The position numbers were made by a program, and so were the translations under genes. Under the pieces are notes generated by a model. It worked only from the letters and a program-made list of their open reading frames with translations. It ran no database searches and was not told the DNA's origin. Shown here piece by piece: positions 1-8,421 of a DNA stretch of 64,000 nucleotides. Position 1 is the stretch's first letter. Each line of letters opens with the position of its first letter. The DNA lies in the NCBI RefSeq assembly GCF_963526985.1, contig NZ_CAURPW010000002.1, forward strand, positions 124,001-188,000, written 5' to 3'. This DNA comes from an uncultured Campylobacter sp. (GTDB lineage: Bacteria; Campylobacterota; Campylobacteria; Campylobacterales; Campylobacteraceae).

Positions 1-82
1 GCCGCCGCGCCCAGTTAGAAAAACGTTTGATTTTTTTAAGATATCTAGCAGCTGGTTTAACACAAATTTCCCTATTTTTTTG

Positions 83-88
83 TAAAAT
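83..88 (+). promoter_or_regulatory. Candidate -10 box for the first lipoprotein gene
   Basis: TAAAAT preceded by TG (81-82), giving an extended -10 of the kind common in Campylobacter. It lies about 25 bases before the TTG start at 114, in a T-rich stretch, with no clear -35 box. A ribosome-binding site AAGGAG follows at 103-108. Confidence 0.5.
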
Positions 89-113
89 TATAGCTTATTT
101 TTAAGGAGCTAGA

Positions 114-2183
114 TTGAAATTTTACAAATTTATATTTTCCGTAGCGACGGCGTTAGCGATGCTGGGCGGTTGCGCATCGCCAAAAGACGCGCCAAGCGCG
201 GTAAATTTACCCGATCAAGGCGCTAACGCCGCGCCCGCATACGACATGCCCGAGGAGAGTGCGGACGAAAATTTAGGCCACATCAGTTATCTAAAATTCG
301 ACGTCGATCAAAATGCAAATGCGCTGCCGATACTGCCTTTTGAAGCGCAAAGTAGCGGCGAAACTCTGCTGCAAAAACGCTTTAACGCGCTTGATTTAAA
401 AGCGCCCGCAACGAGTGCTAAAGAGGCTTTTTGGGCGCTAGATTACTATAAAAATACGTCAAAAAGGCAGTACTTTTTCTCAAATATGCGCAAAGTCCCA
501 AACGAGTGGTTTGAAAAAGTGCGCAAAAACGCGAGCGTAGAGAGCTTCGGCAAGGTTTCTTTGCCTGCGGTAACGACGGCAAACGCGAGCTTGCGAAACC
601 TACCTACCGACGAGGCCGTGCTCTATAATCCCGTGCGCGCAGGCGAAGGGCTGCCGTTTGACTACGCCCAGCTCTCTTTCGTTTCGATCGGTTATCCGCT
701 TTACGTTTCGCACTTTTCGGCCGACGGCGCGTGGGCGTTTGTGGGTAGCGATGCGGCCTGGGGCTGGATAAAATCGACCGAAATCAAAATTTTAAGCGCA
801 GACGCCGTGCGGGAGCTAAAAAACTCTAAATTTTTAAGCGTTATCAAAGACGAAGAGCCCGTCTACGACAAAAACGGCAACTTTTTATTTTACGGACGCA
901 TAGGCGCGATTTTACCGTTTCAAAGCGAGGATCAGTTTAAATTTTACGGCAAAATCCAAACCCAAAGCGGGCTAAAAAACTACGAGATCTCAAAACAAAG
1001 CGCAAGCCGCTTTCCGCTTAAATTTAGCGACGAAAACGTAAGAGCGCTGGCGTCATCGCTACTGGGGCAAAGCTACGGCTGGGGCGGGTTTGGCGGCAAG
1101 CGCGACTGCTCGCTGTTTTTGCAAGATTTCCTGGGTAGCTTTGGCGTGTGGCTACCGCGAAACTCAAAGGCGCAAGGTCAAATCGGCAAGGTCGTGAGCC
1201 TAGCAAATTTAAGCGCGGAAGAAAAACTACGCGTCATAAAAACGCAAGCCGTGCCATATAGAACGCTATTTCACATGAACGGGCATATCATGCTTTATGC
1301 TGGTATGCGCGGCGACGAACCGCTCGCCGTGCACGACGTCTGGGGTATCCGCACGAAAGATAACGGCAGAGCCATGATCGGCGGCATAGCGATCACGACG
1401 CTAAAAATCGGCTCGGACGTAGCAGATATCGATCCAAAACGCTTGCTGGTCTCGCGGATAAACTCCATGAATACCTTTGAAGTGGCCAGCGGCGAGGAGA
1501 TGTCGCGCGCGAAAAAATCGGCGATCGAAAAAGCTTACGGCGTGAAAATCGTCGGCAATGAGGTGATTTTTTCAGACGGCGCTAAGATCAAATTTGACGA
1601 CGGCGAGGCAAAAGACACGGCGCACCTGCTAAACCTTGCCGACGTCGAGGACACTTTTGCGCAGCCTTATCCGCTCTTTAAGCCTCTGGCGCTGCCTAGC
1701 AATGACGCTGGTAGATACCGAAACTACGAGCTTTTAGATAAAATTTACGGCGCGAGCGAGGCGGAAGTGAAAGCAAATTTAACCGACGTCGTTTGGCTAA
1801 AAAATCACGGCGGCAAAACGTTTAAATTTAACTCCAAAAACGGTGCGGCAGCAGCTCTGCAAGCCGTCTCAAACGAGCTTGACGCGCTAGCCCTGCAAAA
1901 ACCCGAGCTGCTAAAGTTTCTTGACAATCCGTCGGGTACGTTTAACTGGCGCGTGATCGAGGGCACCAAGCGCAAGAGTGCGCACTCCTACGGCATCGCG
2001 ATAGACATAAATACCGACAAGAGCGACTACTGGCGCTGGAGCAAGGACGGCAGCTACCGCAATCAAATCCCTGAGGAGATCGTGCGCGTTTTTGAAAAAC
2101 ACGGCTTCATCTGGGGCGGGCGCTGGGTTAGCTTTGATACGATGCACTTCGAGTATAGACCGGAATTTGGGCATCTAAGATAA
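114..2183 (+). CDS. Lipoprotein with SH3-like, NlpC/P60 and M15 (VanY-like) domains; putative peptidoglycan hydrolase
   Basis: A 689-residue exported protein that starts with TTG after a good AAGGAG. The N-terminus carries a lipobox (LGGC, Cys near residue 20), so it is probably a lipoprotein. SH3b-like regions occupy roughly residues 150-290. An NlpC/P60 domain follows near 310-440: GWGGFGGKRDCS has the catalytic Cys context, and the GHIMLYAG stretch supplies a His. The C-terminal 130 residues look like an M15 D-Ala-D-Ala carboxypeptidase (SAHSYGIAIDI and WVSFDTMHFEYR carry the zinc and catalytic residues). Two peptidoglycan-cutting domains on one chain suggest a cell-wall remodelling enzyme that cuts stem peptides. 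Monocistronic, with a hairpin after the stop. The domain assignment is by motif and the true substrate is unknown. Confidence 0.8.
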   Translation: MKFYKFIFSVATALAMLGGCASPKDAPSAVNLPDQGANAAPAYDMPEESADENLGHISYLKFDVDQNANALPILPFEAQSSGETLLQKRFNALDLKAPATSAKEAFWALDYYKNTSKRQYFFSNMRKVPNEWFEKVRKNASVESFGKVSLPAVTTANASLRNLPTDEAVLYNPVRAGEGLPFDYAQLSFVSIGYPLYVSHFSADGAWAFVGSDAAWGWIKSTEIKILSADAVRELKNSKFLSVIKDEEPVYDKNGNFLFYGRIGAILPFQSEDQFKFYGKIQTQSGLKNYEISKQSASRFPLKFSDENVRALASSLLGQSYGWGGFGGKRDCSLFLQDFLGSFGVWLPRNSKAQGQIGKVVSLANLSAEEKLRVIKTQAVPYRTLFHMNGHIMLYAGMRGDEPLAVHDVWGIRTKDNGRAMIGGIAITTLKIGSDVADIDPKRLLVSRINSMNTFEVASGEEMSRAKKSAIEKAYGVKIVGNEVIFSDGAKIKFDDGEAKDTAHLLNLADVEDTFAQPYPLFKPLALPSNDAGRYRNYELLDKIYGASEAEVKANLTDVVWLKNHGGKTFKFNSKNGAAAALQAVSNELDALALQKPELLKFLDNPSGTFNWRVIEGTKRKSAHSYGIAIDINTDKSDYWRWSKDGSYRNQIPEEIVRVFEKHGFIWGGRWVSFDTMHFEYRPEFGHLR

Positions 2184-2199
2184 ATTTGACGGCGGTTTT

Positions 2200-2238
2200 A
2201 ACGATAAATTTGGGCAAATTGGGCCCCAATTTATCGTT
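2200..2238 (+). terminator. Hairpin terminator after the peptidoglycan hydrolase gene
   Basis: AACGATAAATT (2200-2210) pairs perfectly with AATTTATCGTT (2228-2238), with GGG/CCC inside. It is followed by ATGTTTTG. It lies 17 bases after the stop codon, as expected for a factor-independent terminator with a weak U-tract. Confidence 0.6.
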
Positions 2239-2470
2239 ATGTTTTGCTGGCAGCTAAGCGTCGCTGTTTTAAATTTGAGTTCTAATCAAAGCGGTAAGCG
2301 GCTTGTAAATTTCAAATTTAATGTTAGACGCACGGTAGCTCGGGTGTCGATTTTTTTAGTTTAAGCAAATTTGACGAATTTGAGTTTTTTTAAATTTCAA
2401 GCGGTAATTTTTCCAAAGTCGCGCTAGAAATTTGATACTCACAAATTTATAACAACTTTTGCGCCGCTAG

Positions 2471-2776
2471 CTAGCAGCATAAACCAAATTTTACTAACAA
2501 ACTAAAGATGTTAAATTTTACCGCCTTATTTAATGCGATCTCGATACTTTTACTTATAAACGCCTCTTGTAACTCGCTTTCAAACATCCGCTTGATCTTG
2601 CTTCCAAGTATGCAGTTGCCCTCTCGCCAGGGGCGGCAGATCACGTTTCCTTCTTCGCCCCGGCTTAGGCAGACGCAGTTTAAATAACTCTTATCCGAAG
2701 CATCGTCCGAGACAAGGTAAACAAGCCCTCCATCAGGGATAAAATTTCCCTCCTCCAGCCCGCGCGGCACGGGCAT
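2471..2776 (-). CDS. Hypothetical protein, 101 aa
   Basis: An open frame 49 bases downstream of the DUF523 gene on the same strand. I do not recognise the family. It has four cysteines in the middle and two at the extreme C-terminus. The frame stays open for about 25 codons upstream of this ATG (encoding AEWINVKDIADGAKFYAG), but no ATG, GTG or TTG occurs there. Either translation begins at 2776 or the gene has lost its 5' end. It could be a genuine small gene co-transcribed with DUF523, or a remnant. Confidence 0.4.
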   Translation of the reverse strand: MPVPRGLEEGNFIPDGGLVYLVSDDASDKSYLNCVCLSRGEEGNVICRPWREGNCILGSKIKRMFESELQEAFISKSIEIALNKAVKFNIFSLLVKFGLCC

Positions 2777-2825
2777 TATCTTTATCGCCGCTCCGGCGTA
2801 AAATTTCGCGCCGTCCGCTATATCT

Positions 2826-3323
2826 TTAACGTTTATCCACTCGGCCGTTTTGCGCTTCTTTCTCTAAATTTAGCTCTGCAAGCGCGCTCTCGCCGACGAT
2901 GCGAACGCCTAGATTTTTTAGCGCCGCTGCGGTTAGGCCGTCGCCGCTAACGAGCCGCCCGGTAAAGCTTCCGTCGTAAATCCATCCACTTCCGCAGCTT
3001 GGGCTTCGCTCTTTTAAAATAGCGATTTTACAACCGTTTTCGCGGGCGATATCGGCGCAAATTTGCGCCCCCAAGAGGAACTCATCCGTCACGTCGCGGC
3101 CGCTAGATTTGGTTAAAACCCGTCCGTTTGGGCAAATTTCGGCAGGTTCGCGCGGGGTCGTTAGTCCGCCAATACTCTCCGGACAAACGGCGATGAGATC
3201 GTAAATTTGCCCAAGTTTGGCAAGTTCGTCCGCGCAAATCGCGTCTGCGTTATTGCCGCCGTTATATTTGCAGTTTTCGCCGAGCAGACAGGCGCTGATT
3301 AAAATTTTGGGTTTATTTTTCAT
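2826..3323 (-). CDS. DUF523 family protein (TudS/YbbK-like, probable Fe-S thiouracil desulfurase family)
   Basis: A 165-residue protein with the family hallmarks: SACLLGENCKYNGG at the N-terminus (Cys12, Cys18), AVCPE (Cys47) and ERSPSCGSG (Cys110). Family members bind a [4Fe-4S] cluster through three conserved Cys, and some desulfurate 2-thiouracil. Length is normal for the single-domain form. The exact substrate here is inference from the family. Confidence 0.85.
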   Translation of the reverse strand: MKNKPKILISACLLGENCKYNGGNNADAICADELAKLGQIYDLIAVCPESIGGLTTPREPAEICPNGRVLTKSSGRDVTDEFLLGAQICADIARENGCKIAILKERSPSCGSGWIYDGSFTGRLVSGDGLTAAALKNLGVRIVGESALAELNLEKEAQNGRVDKR

Positions 3324-3474
3324 CGTTAGTTCCGAATTTGATAGTCCGACAGGCGTTATTTCGGCTCAAATTTACTAACGCTTCGGACGGCAAATTTAAA
3401 TGCATTCGTCAAATTTAGCCGAATTTGAGCCGACCCGCACAAATGCAAAGCCGACCCGAAACGTCAATCTTAGC

Positions 3475-4329
3475 TTAAAGCCCAGCCTCTTTTTTGATCT
3501 TATCTATATACATTTGCCTTAGCATCGGCACGTATTTGCCGACTTTGCCGCCGCTTATCGGCTTGCCGTCAGCCTTGACGACCGGAAGTAGCGGTAGCGT
3601 CGCAGCCGAGATAAACGCCTCGTCGGCTTCGTAAACGTCTTGCATCGTAAACGGTCGCTGTCTGATCTCTAGCCCCGCCTTTTCGGCAAAACCCAGGATC
3701 ACCTTGCGGCGGATACCAGGCAAAATTTCGTTTGAGAGCGGTTTGGTTATCAGGACGTTATCTTTTATAATAAACGCAGACGAGCTAGTAGCCTCGGTCA
3801 CAAAGCCGTTTTCGACCATAAATCCCTCGTAGGCGCCGGCTTTTACTGCTTGTTCTTTAGCGTAGCACTGCGCCAAAAGCGAGATCGATTTGATGTCGCG
3901 GCGCTTCCAACGGATATCCTCGACGCTAACGACCTCGATGCCGGTCGCGGCGTCAGGGTTTGCGACGATATCTTTTTCGTAGCAAAACACGAAACAAGTC
4001 GGCTTTAAGCCTTTTATAAATTTAAAATCCCTATCGGCGACGCCGCGGGTGATCTGCATATAAACGCCGCCTTCTTTTAGGTTGTTTCGCCAGACTACCT
4101 CCTCTAAAACGCCCCCAAAATCGTTCTTTGAAAGCGGCAAGCCCAGCTCGATCGCAGCCAGGCTCCTCTCAAATCTCTCCCAAAAATCCTCCCTATCCAC
4201 GAGCCGTCCGTTTAGCACCGGCACGACCTCGTATATGCCGTCGCCAAAGATAAATCCGCGGTCAAATGCGCTAACTTTAGCCGCCGCCGCGTCTATAAAT
4301 TCGCCGTTTAGATATACTATTCCGTTCAT
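3475..4329 (-). CDS. dat: D-amino-acid transaminase (class IV PLP aminotransferase)
   Basis: A 284-residue fold-type IV aminotransferase, probably D-alanine:2-oxoglutarate transaminase supplying D-Glu or D-Ala for peptidoglycan. The N-terminus MNGIVYLNGEFIDA and SAFDRGFIFGDGIYEVV are typical of this subfamily. Lys147 in RRDIKSISLLAQ is the expected Schiff-base lysine, and Glu179 in FVTEATSSS is the PLP pyridine-N partner. A strong AAGGAG precedes the ATG. Branched-chain aminotransferase or aminodeoxychorismate lyase are related alternatives, but length and motifs favour Dat. Confidence 0.85.
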   Translation of the reverse strand: MNGIVYLNGEFIDAAAAKVSAFDRGFIFGDGIYEVVPVLNGRLVDREDFWERFERSLAAIELGLPLSKNDFGGVLEEVVWRNNLKEGGVYMQITRGVADRDFKFIKGLKPTCFVFCYEKDIVANPDAATGIEVVSVEDIRWKRRDIKSISLLAQCYAKEQAVKAGAYEGFMVENGFVTEATSSSAFIIKDNVLITKPLSNEILPGIRRKVILGFAEKAGLEIRQRPFTMQDVYEADEAFISAATLPLLPVVKADGKPISGGKVGKYVPMLRQMYIDKIKKEAGL

Positions 4330-4423
4330 TTTTTCTCCTTAAAATTTAAGTAATTTTAGCTCAAATACTCTTAAAAAGCGTTGCCTTAAGCCCAAATTTT
4401 AGCTTGGATTACGAAGTTTTTGA

Positions 4424-4429
4424 TATAAT
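4424..4429 (+). promoter_or_regulatory. -10 box TATAAT for the 4459 membrane-protein gene
   Basis: A perfect TATAAT 30 bases upstream of the ATG at 4459, in an AT-rich stretch, with no recognisable -35. AAGGAT at 4443-4448 is the ribosome-binding site. Confidence 0.6.
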
Positions 4430-4458
4430 TGGGGCTAAATTTAAGGATAATCAGAAAG

Positions 4459-4968
4459 ATGAAAAATAACGCGCTAAAAAAATTAATCCTAGAAAATATC
4501 TTCGTTATCTCAAAGCAACCCGTGCTGTTTCGCGATCTACTCGAGGCAAACTGCCTTTTTAACGAAGGCATGTTGATTGATCCTGCCAAGCTAAATTTTA
4601 AATTTCGCTACGCAAGAACTTACCTTGTTTACGGGCTTTTATGCTTTGCCATTTTTTTTGTTTTGCTGATTTTGACGCACCGTCTTTTTACCAAGCTTGA
4701 TTTTCATCTCTCGATCGTTAGCGCGGTACTAGGCACTGCGGCCGTTTTTATCGGCTTTGATATGTTTAAAATTTGGGCGAGAAAAGCCGTTAGCAAAGAG
4801 CTCATAAAAAAAGCTTGGAGCGTGCATTTTCCGTATTTTAGCTACGAAAAATACTCCACGAAAGTCGAGATGATCTACAACGAAGCAGTAAAAAACGAAA
4901 TCCCGCGCAAGGACTTGGAGCAGTACGTCCTAGAGCGCCTAGTCGCGCAGTCTGAGGCCGGAAATTAG
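4459..4968 (+). CDS. Conserved membrane protein of unknown function, 169 aa
   Basis: ATG at 4459 is chosen over an upstream in-frame TTG (4429) because AAGGAT sits 10 bases before it and the TTG overlaps the -10 box. The protein has a cytoplasmic N-terminal segment of about 55 residues. Two hydrophobic segments follow (YLVYGLLCFAIFFVLLIL, and one starting SIVSAVLGTAAVFIGF). A charged tail of about 65 residues ends the protein. I do not recognise the family. The stop abuts the stop of the convergent FtsL-like gene (4968/4969). Its position beside rsmH is reminiscent of other campylobacters. Confidence 0.75.
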   Translation: MKNNALKKLILENIFVISKQPVLFRDLLEANCLFNEGMLIDPAKLNFKFRYARTYLVYGLLCFAIFFVLLILTHRLFTKLDFHLSIVSAVLGTAAVFIGFDMFKIWARKAVSKELIKKAWSVHFPYFSYEKYSTKVEMIYNEAVKNEIPRKDLEQYVLERLVAQSEAGN

Positions 4969-5253
4969 CTATTTTAAGGTAAGCGGATCTAAAATTTGAT
5001 TTTTATATTTCATCCTCTCGAGTTTTAGACGAAGCTCTCTGTTTTCTTCTAGCAAGACGTCGCGTTTGCCGCTTAGATCGCCGATTTCGCGACTGATGTA
5101 ATAAATTTGATTCGTGATGTAAATTTTTGGCAAAAACAAAGCAAGCGCGATAAAAAGCGCCGCATACGCCGATACTAACGTCCTAAAGTCTAAATTTTGC
5201 TCCTTTTTCGGTTCGCTGCCGCTAAACTCCGAAATCTCGTTTTTATCTTGCAT
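4969..5253 (-). CDS. FtsL-like small bitopic membrane protein
   Basis: A 94-residue protein whose start overlaps the end of rsmH by 11 bases, the same place ftsL occupies in the dcw cluster of many bacteria. It has a short charged cytoplasmic N-terminus, one membrane segment (YAALFIALALFLPKIYI) and a predicted coiled coil (LSGKRDVLLEENRELRLKLE). This bitopic, leucine-zipper layout and the context fit FtsL, part of the FtsQLB divisome complex. The sequence itself is too short and divergent to prove it. The function is inferred from topology and position. Confidence 0.7.
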   Translation of the reverse strand: MQDKNEISEFSGSEPKKEQNLDFRTLVSAYAALFIALALFLPKIYITNQIYYISREIGDLSGKRDVLLEENRELRLKLERMKYKNQILDPLTLK

Positions 5254-6175
5254 TTTTACCTCTTGAAATTTTAAAAATCCTCATTTTTGCGCAGCTTGAG
5301 CGCGGATTTGCCTTGATCTCGGCAGCGCTTGGGGTTATTGCTTTTTTACTAACGATTTTACCTAGCGCGTTATCCCCTCCGCACGTGCATCTAAGGGCCT
5401 GCGGCGGACAAATGCAGTTTTGCGCCCACTGTCTAAATTTATTTTTTACGATGCGATCTTCTAGCGAGTGAAAGCTAATTATCGCCACGATGCACTCGTC
5501 GATCTGCGAGTCCTCAATGCTTTGGAGTAAATTTTGCAGCTCGCCAAGTTCGTTGTTTACCTCTATCCTTATCGCCTGAAAAGCCAGCGTCGCCGCGCTA
5601 ACGCTACGTCCGTTTATGCCCTTTAGGCCGATTATTTGCGCGAGGCGTTCGGCGCTTTTTATCGCGCCGTTTTGCCTGGCTTCTACGATTTTAGCGGCAA
5701 ATTTGGCAGGGTTTGGTAGCTCGCCGTAGTCAGCAAATATACGCTCTAGCTCGCGTGCGCTATAAGAATTTACAACGTCGTAAGCCGAAAATTTAGCCTG
5801 CGCGTCCATGCGCATATCTAAATTTTCGCTTTTTAAGCCAAATCCTCGCTCGTTTTTATCTAGCTGTAGCGACGAAACGCCGATATCGGCTAGGATACCG
5901 CGAATTTGACCCTGCTCTACTTTGCCCAAAATTTCTGAAAATTTACTCTTAAAAATTTGCGCTCTTTGACCGAATTTTTTCAGTCTTTCAAGGCTAAATT
6001 TGATCGCCTCTTCGTCTTGGTCGCAGGCAATTAAATTTACGTTTTGATTTTGTTCTAAAATCGCGCCGGAATGCCCACCGTATCCAAGCGTACAATCTAC
6101 GATCGCGCCGCTTTTTATATCCTCAAAAGCTCGCAAAACTTCATCAAGTAGCACGGGAACGTGTGGGGAGTTCAA
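5243..6175 (-). CDS. rsmH: 16S rRNA (cytosine1402-N4)-methyltransferase RsmH
   Basis: A 310-residue SAM-dependent methyltransferase that methylates N4 of C1402 in the ribosomal P-site region. Motifs visible: HVPVLLDEVL near the N-terminus, DCTLGYGGHSGAIL as the SAM-binding loop, GILADIGVSSLQLD, and IISFHSLEDRIVKNKF. The C-terminal NPRSSCAKMRI is typical. Length is normal. It is transcribed away from the aldolase-like gene and is translationally coupled to the FtsL-like gene downstream. Confidence 0.95.
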   Translation of the reverse strand: MNSPHVPVLLDEVLRAFEDIKSGAIVDCTLGYGGHSGAILEQNQNVNLIACDQDEEAIKFSLERLKKFGQRAQIFKSKFSEILGKVEQGQIRGILADIGVSSLQLDKNERGFGLKSENLDMRMDAQAKFSAYDVVNSYSARELERIFADYGELPNPAKFAAKIVEARQNGAIKSAERLAQIIGLKGINGRSVSAATLAFQAIRIEVNNELGELQNLLQSIEDSQIDECIVAIISFHSLEDRIVKNKFRQWAQNCICPPQALRCTCGGDNALGKIVSKKAITPSAAEIKANPRSSCAKMRIFKISRGKNAR

Positions 6176-6196
6176 ATTTAGCCTTTATTTTTTGTG

Positions 6197-6202
6197 TATA
6201 AT
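6197..6202 (+). promoter_or_regulatory. Extended -10 box for the aldolase-like gene
   Basis: TGTGTATAAT (TATAAT at 6197-6202) lies between the divergent rsmH and aldolase-like genes, 27 bases before the ATG at 6230. AAAAGG precedes the start. Confidence 0.6.
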
Positions 6203-6229
6203 AACAAAAAAAGTTTATAAAAGGTTAAA

Positions 6230-6808
6230 ATGGACTTAAAATACTGCGCAAGCGAGATCAGCAATATCGCTCTTTCGATGTTTAGAAAAAACTTTTTCGG
6301 CGTCTTTCACGGCTCTATTTCAGCTAGGATTCAGCATGATTCTTTTTTGATAAACAAAAGAACGACGATTTTTGATAACGTTAGAGAAGAAGACTTGATA
6401 ATGCTAAATTCCAAAAGGGATTACCGCTGGAACGACGCGAGTATAGATGCGGATATCCATCTAAATATATACAAAAATATAAATGAGGCCAAATACGTCT
6501 GCTACGCCATGCCGCACTATCTAACAGCATACACCCTAGGACACGCCTTTATACGACCGAGGGATTACTTTGGCTACATGAGACGCAGCGAGATACCCAT
6601 ATACGATCCAAAGCAGTTTGAGGACTGGTACGAACGTGCCGATACCGAGATATACCGCTATATGCTAGAAAATAAAACTAACGTGATGGTTATCAAAGGA
6701 TACGGCGTATACGTGCATAGTAGGACGCCTTATCAGCTAGCAAAAGACGTCGCAATCCTTGAGAATACTTGCAAACTGCTAAGCATTGCGCATTCTTACG
6801 AATCGTAA
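6230..6808 (+). CDS. Class II aldolase/adducin-like protein, probably without metal site
   Basis: A 192-residue protein with the overall pattern of the class II aldolase/adducin domain (start NIALSMFRKNFFGVFHGSIS; end GYGVYVHSRTPYQLAKDVAILE). The residues that bind zinc in active members are not evident. The usual HxH segment reads CYAMPHYLTA, and the later His-Gly is replaced by GYG. This suggests a non-enzymatic or altered role, as in adducin. It sits between rsmH and the ppiD-ftsA-ftsZ run, on its own promoter. Family membership is moderately sure; the function is unknown. Confidence 0.75.
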   Translation: MDLKYCASEISNIALSMFRKNFFGVFHGSISARIQHDSFLINKRTTIFDNVREEDLIMLNSKRDYRWNDASIDADIHLNIYKNINEAKYVCYAMPHYLTAYTLGHAFIRPRDYFGYMRRSEIPIYDPKQFEDWYERADTEIYRYMLENKTNVMVIKGYGVYVHSRTPYQLAKDVAILENTCKLLSIAHSYES

Positions 6809-6945
6809 AATAACTAGGCAAAGTTTAGTTTGTATTATCGCGACTTAAAAATTTTGCCTTCAAACCTCGTTTTTAAGGTGATATTTACGAAATTTAAGTA
6901 AAATATTGCATAAAATTTTTATGAAATTTACATAGGGAAATTTAA

Positions 6946-8409
6946 ATGATAACTTGGATGCAAAAACACAGAAAATACCTTGTCGTGACGATATGGATAA
7001 GCACGATAGCTTTCGTCGGGGCGGGTTTCGTGGGCTGGGGAGCCTATGACCTCAACGCGAGCCGCTCCGGCTCCGTCGCAAAAGTAGGACACAGAAATAT
7101 AAGCATCCAAGAGTTTCAAAATAAATACGGACAATTTCACGCATATTATAGCCAGCTCGCCGACGGACATTTAAGCGAAGAAGAAGCCGCAAATCTTAAG
7201 CTTGAAAATTTGGCTTTAGAATCGTTAGTAAACGACGCGTTATTCTTAAATTTTGCCGATGATTTGGGTCTTGGAGTTAACGACGAGGATATAGTAAAAT
7301 ATATCATCGCGGATCAAAATTTCCATACTAACGGCAAATTTGATAAAGAGCTGTATAAAAATACGCTAAAAAGAGCTAGAATACCTCAGAGCGAATACGA
7401 AGAAAGCCTAAAAAACGTAATCCTGCTAGACAAGCTAAGACACGCGCTAAATATACCGACTAAAAAGCAAGATACCGATATGCTTTTGGCGAGTTATTTA
7501 ATGCAAGATAGAATCTCCATGCAAGTCGTAGAGGCCGGCGCCAATGAGATAAAAATAGACGAAGATGCCGTAAAAACGCTCTGGGAAGAACATAAAAACG
7601 AGTATAAAACCATGACGGAGTTTAAGCTTGATACTAAATTTATCCCGGCTATAACCAGCGAAGCAAATGCTACGGAGTTAAGAGCGTTTTATGACGAAAA
7701 TAAAAACGAGTATAAAGGCAGCGACGACAAAATAAAAGATTTTGAAGCGGTTAAAGACGAAGTTTTAAAGGACTTTAACCTAAAACAAACTAAAAAAATC
7801 GCGCTAGAAGAGTATTTAAAAATTAAAAAAGGCGAAAGCGAAGCAGGTACGACTATCTCGACTCTGGAAGATAACGCAAGTCTACCTATAGATGAACTAA
7901 AACTCGTCAAAACAGGCGAAACGCTAAAACCGTTTGAATACGATGATGGGTATATGATAGTAAAGGTAAAAGAGGTAATAGCTCCGAGAATAATGAGTTT
8001 TGAAGAAGCTAGGGAGCAAATTTTAGAGCTTTACAAAGAACAAAAAACTAAAGAAATAGTGGAAGCTAAAGCAAAAGAACTGCTTAAAAACGGCTTTAAA
8101 GGCATTGACATAGGCTTTATCGGTAGAGACGCCATAAAAGCTCAAGGCGGACTAACGGAAGGGGAATTTAACGTATTCGTTAGTAAATTATTTGGCAAAA
8201 GCGCTAAAAAAGACTACGTAATGATTGATAATAAAGCCGTGGTTTACGAAATACTGGAGCAAAATTTAATCAATCGCGATAAAGAGAGCGAATATAAAGA
8301 CATCATCGCCCAGCAATCAAGCTACCTAAAAAATAGCGAACTGATGAGAGATTTGAGTACGGCGCTAGCCAAGAGATATAAAGTAGAATATTACGTTAGT
8401 AAAAAATAA
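6946..8409 (+). CDS. PpiD/SurA-N type periplasmic chaperone, membrane anchored
   Basis: A 487-residue protein with a short cytoplasmic N-terminus, one membrane anchor (residues about 12-34) and a long periplasmic part. The SurA_N-like region (VAKVGHRNISIQEFQNKYGQ, then ALESLVNDALFLNFADDLGL) is clear. A parvulin-type PPIase core in the middle is weak, so it may act only as a chaperone. The stop is 12 bases before ftsA, so it probably heads the ftsA-ftsZ operon. The same order is known in C. jejuni (Cj0694-0696). It may help outer-membrane or division proteins fold. Confidence 0.85.
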   Translation: MITWMQKHRKYLVVTIWISTIAFVGAGFVGWGAYDLNASRSGSVAKVGHRNISIQEFQNKYGQFHAYYSQLADGHLSEEEAANLKLENLALESLVNDALFLNFADDLGLGVNDEDIVKYIIADQNFHTNGKFDKELYKNTLKRARIPQSEYEESLKNVILLDKLRHALNIPTKKQDTDMLLASYLMQDRISMQVVEAGANEIKIDEDAVKTLWEEHKNEYKTMTEFKLDTKFIPAITSEANATELRAFYDENKNEYKGSDDKIKDFEAVKDEVLKDFNLKQTKKIALEEYLKIKKGESEAGTTISTLEDNASLPIDELKLVKTGETLKPFEYDDGYMIVKVKEVIAPRIMSFEEAREQILELYKEQKTKEIVEAKAKELLKNGFKGIDIGFIGRDAIKAQGGLTEGEFNVFVSKLFGKSAKKDYVMIDNKAVVYEILEQNLINRDKESEYKDIIAQQSSYLKNSELMRDLSTALAKRYKVEYYVSKK

Positions 8410-8421
8410 AAAGGTATTGAT

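Noticed and set aside
1..18. In-frame AAAPS and stop at the window start
   Set aside because: Could be the end of an upstream gene, but six codons cannot support a call.
4395..4420. Word CTTGGATTACGAAGT resembling the loop of the 57945 palindrome
   Set aside because: Only about 14 bases agree, with no flanking palindrome. Chance is enough.
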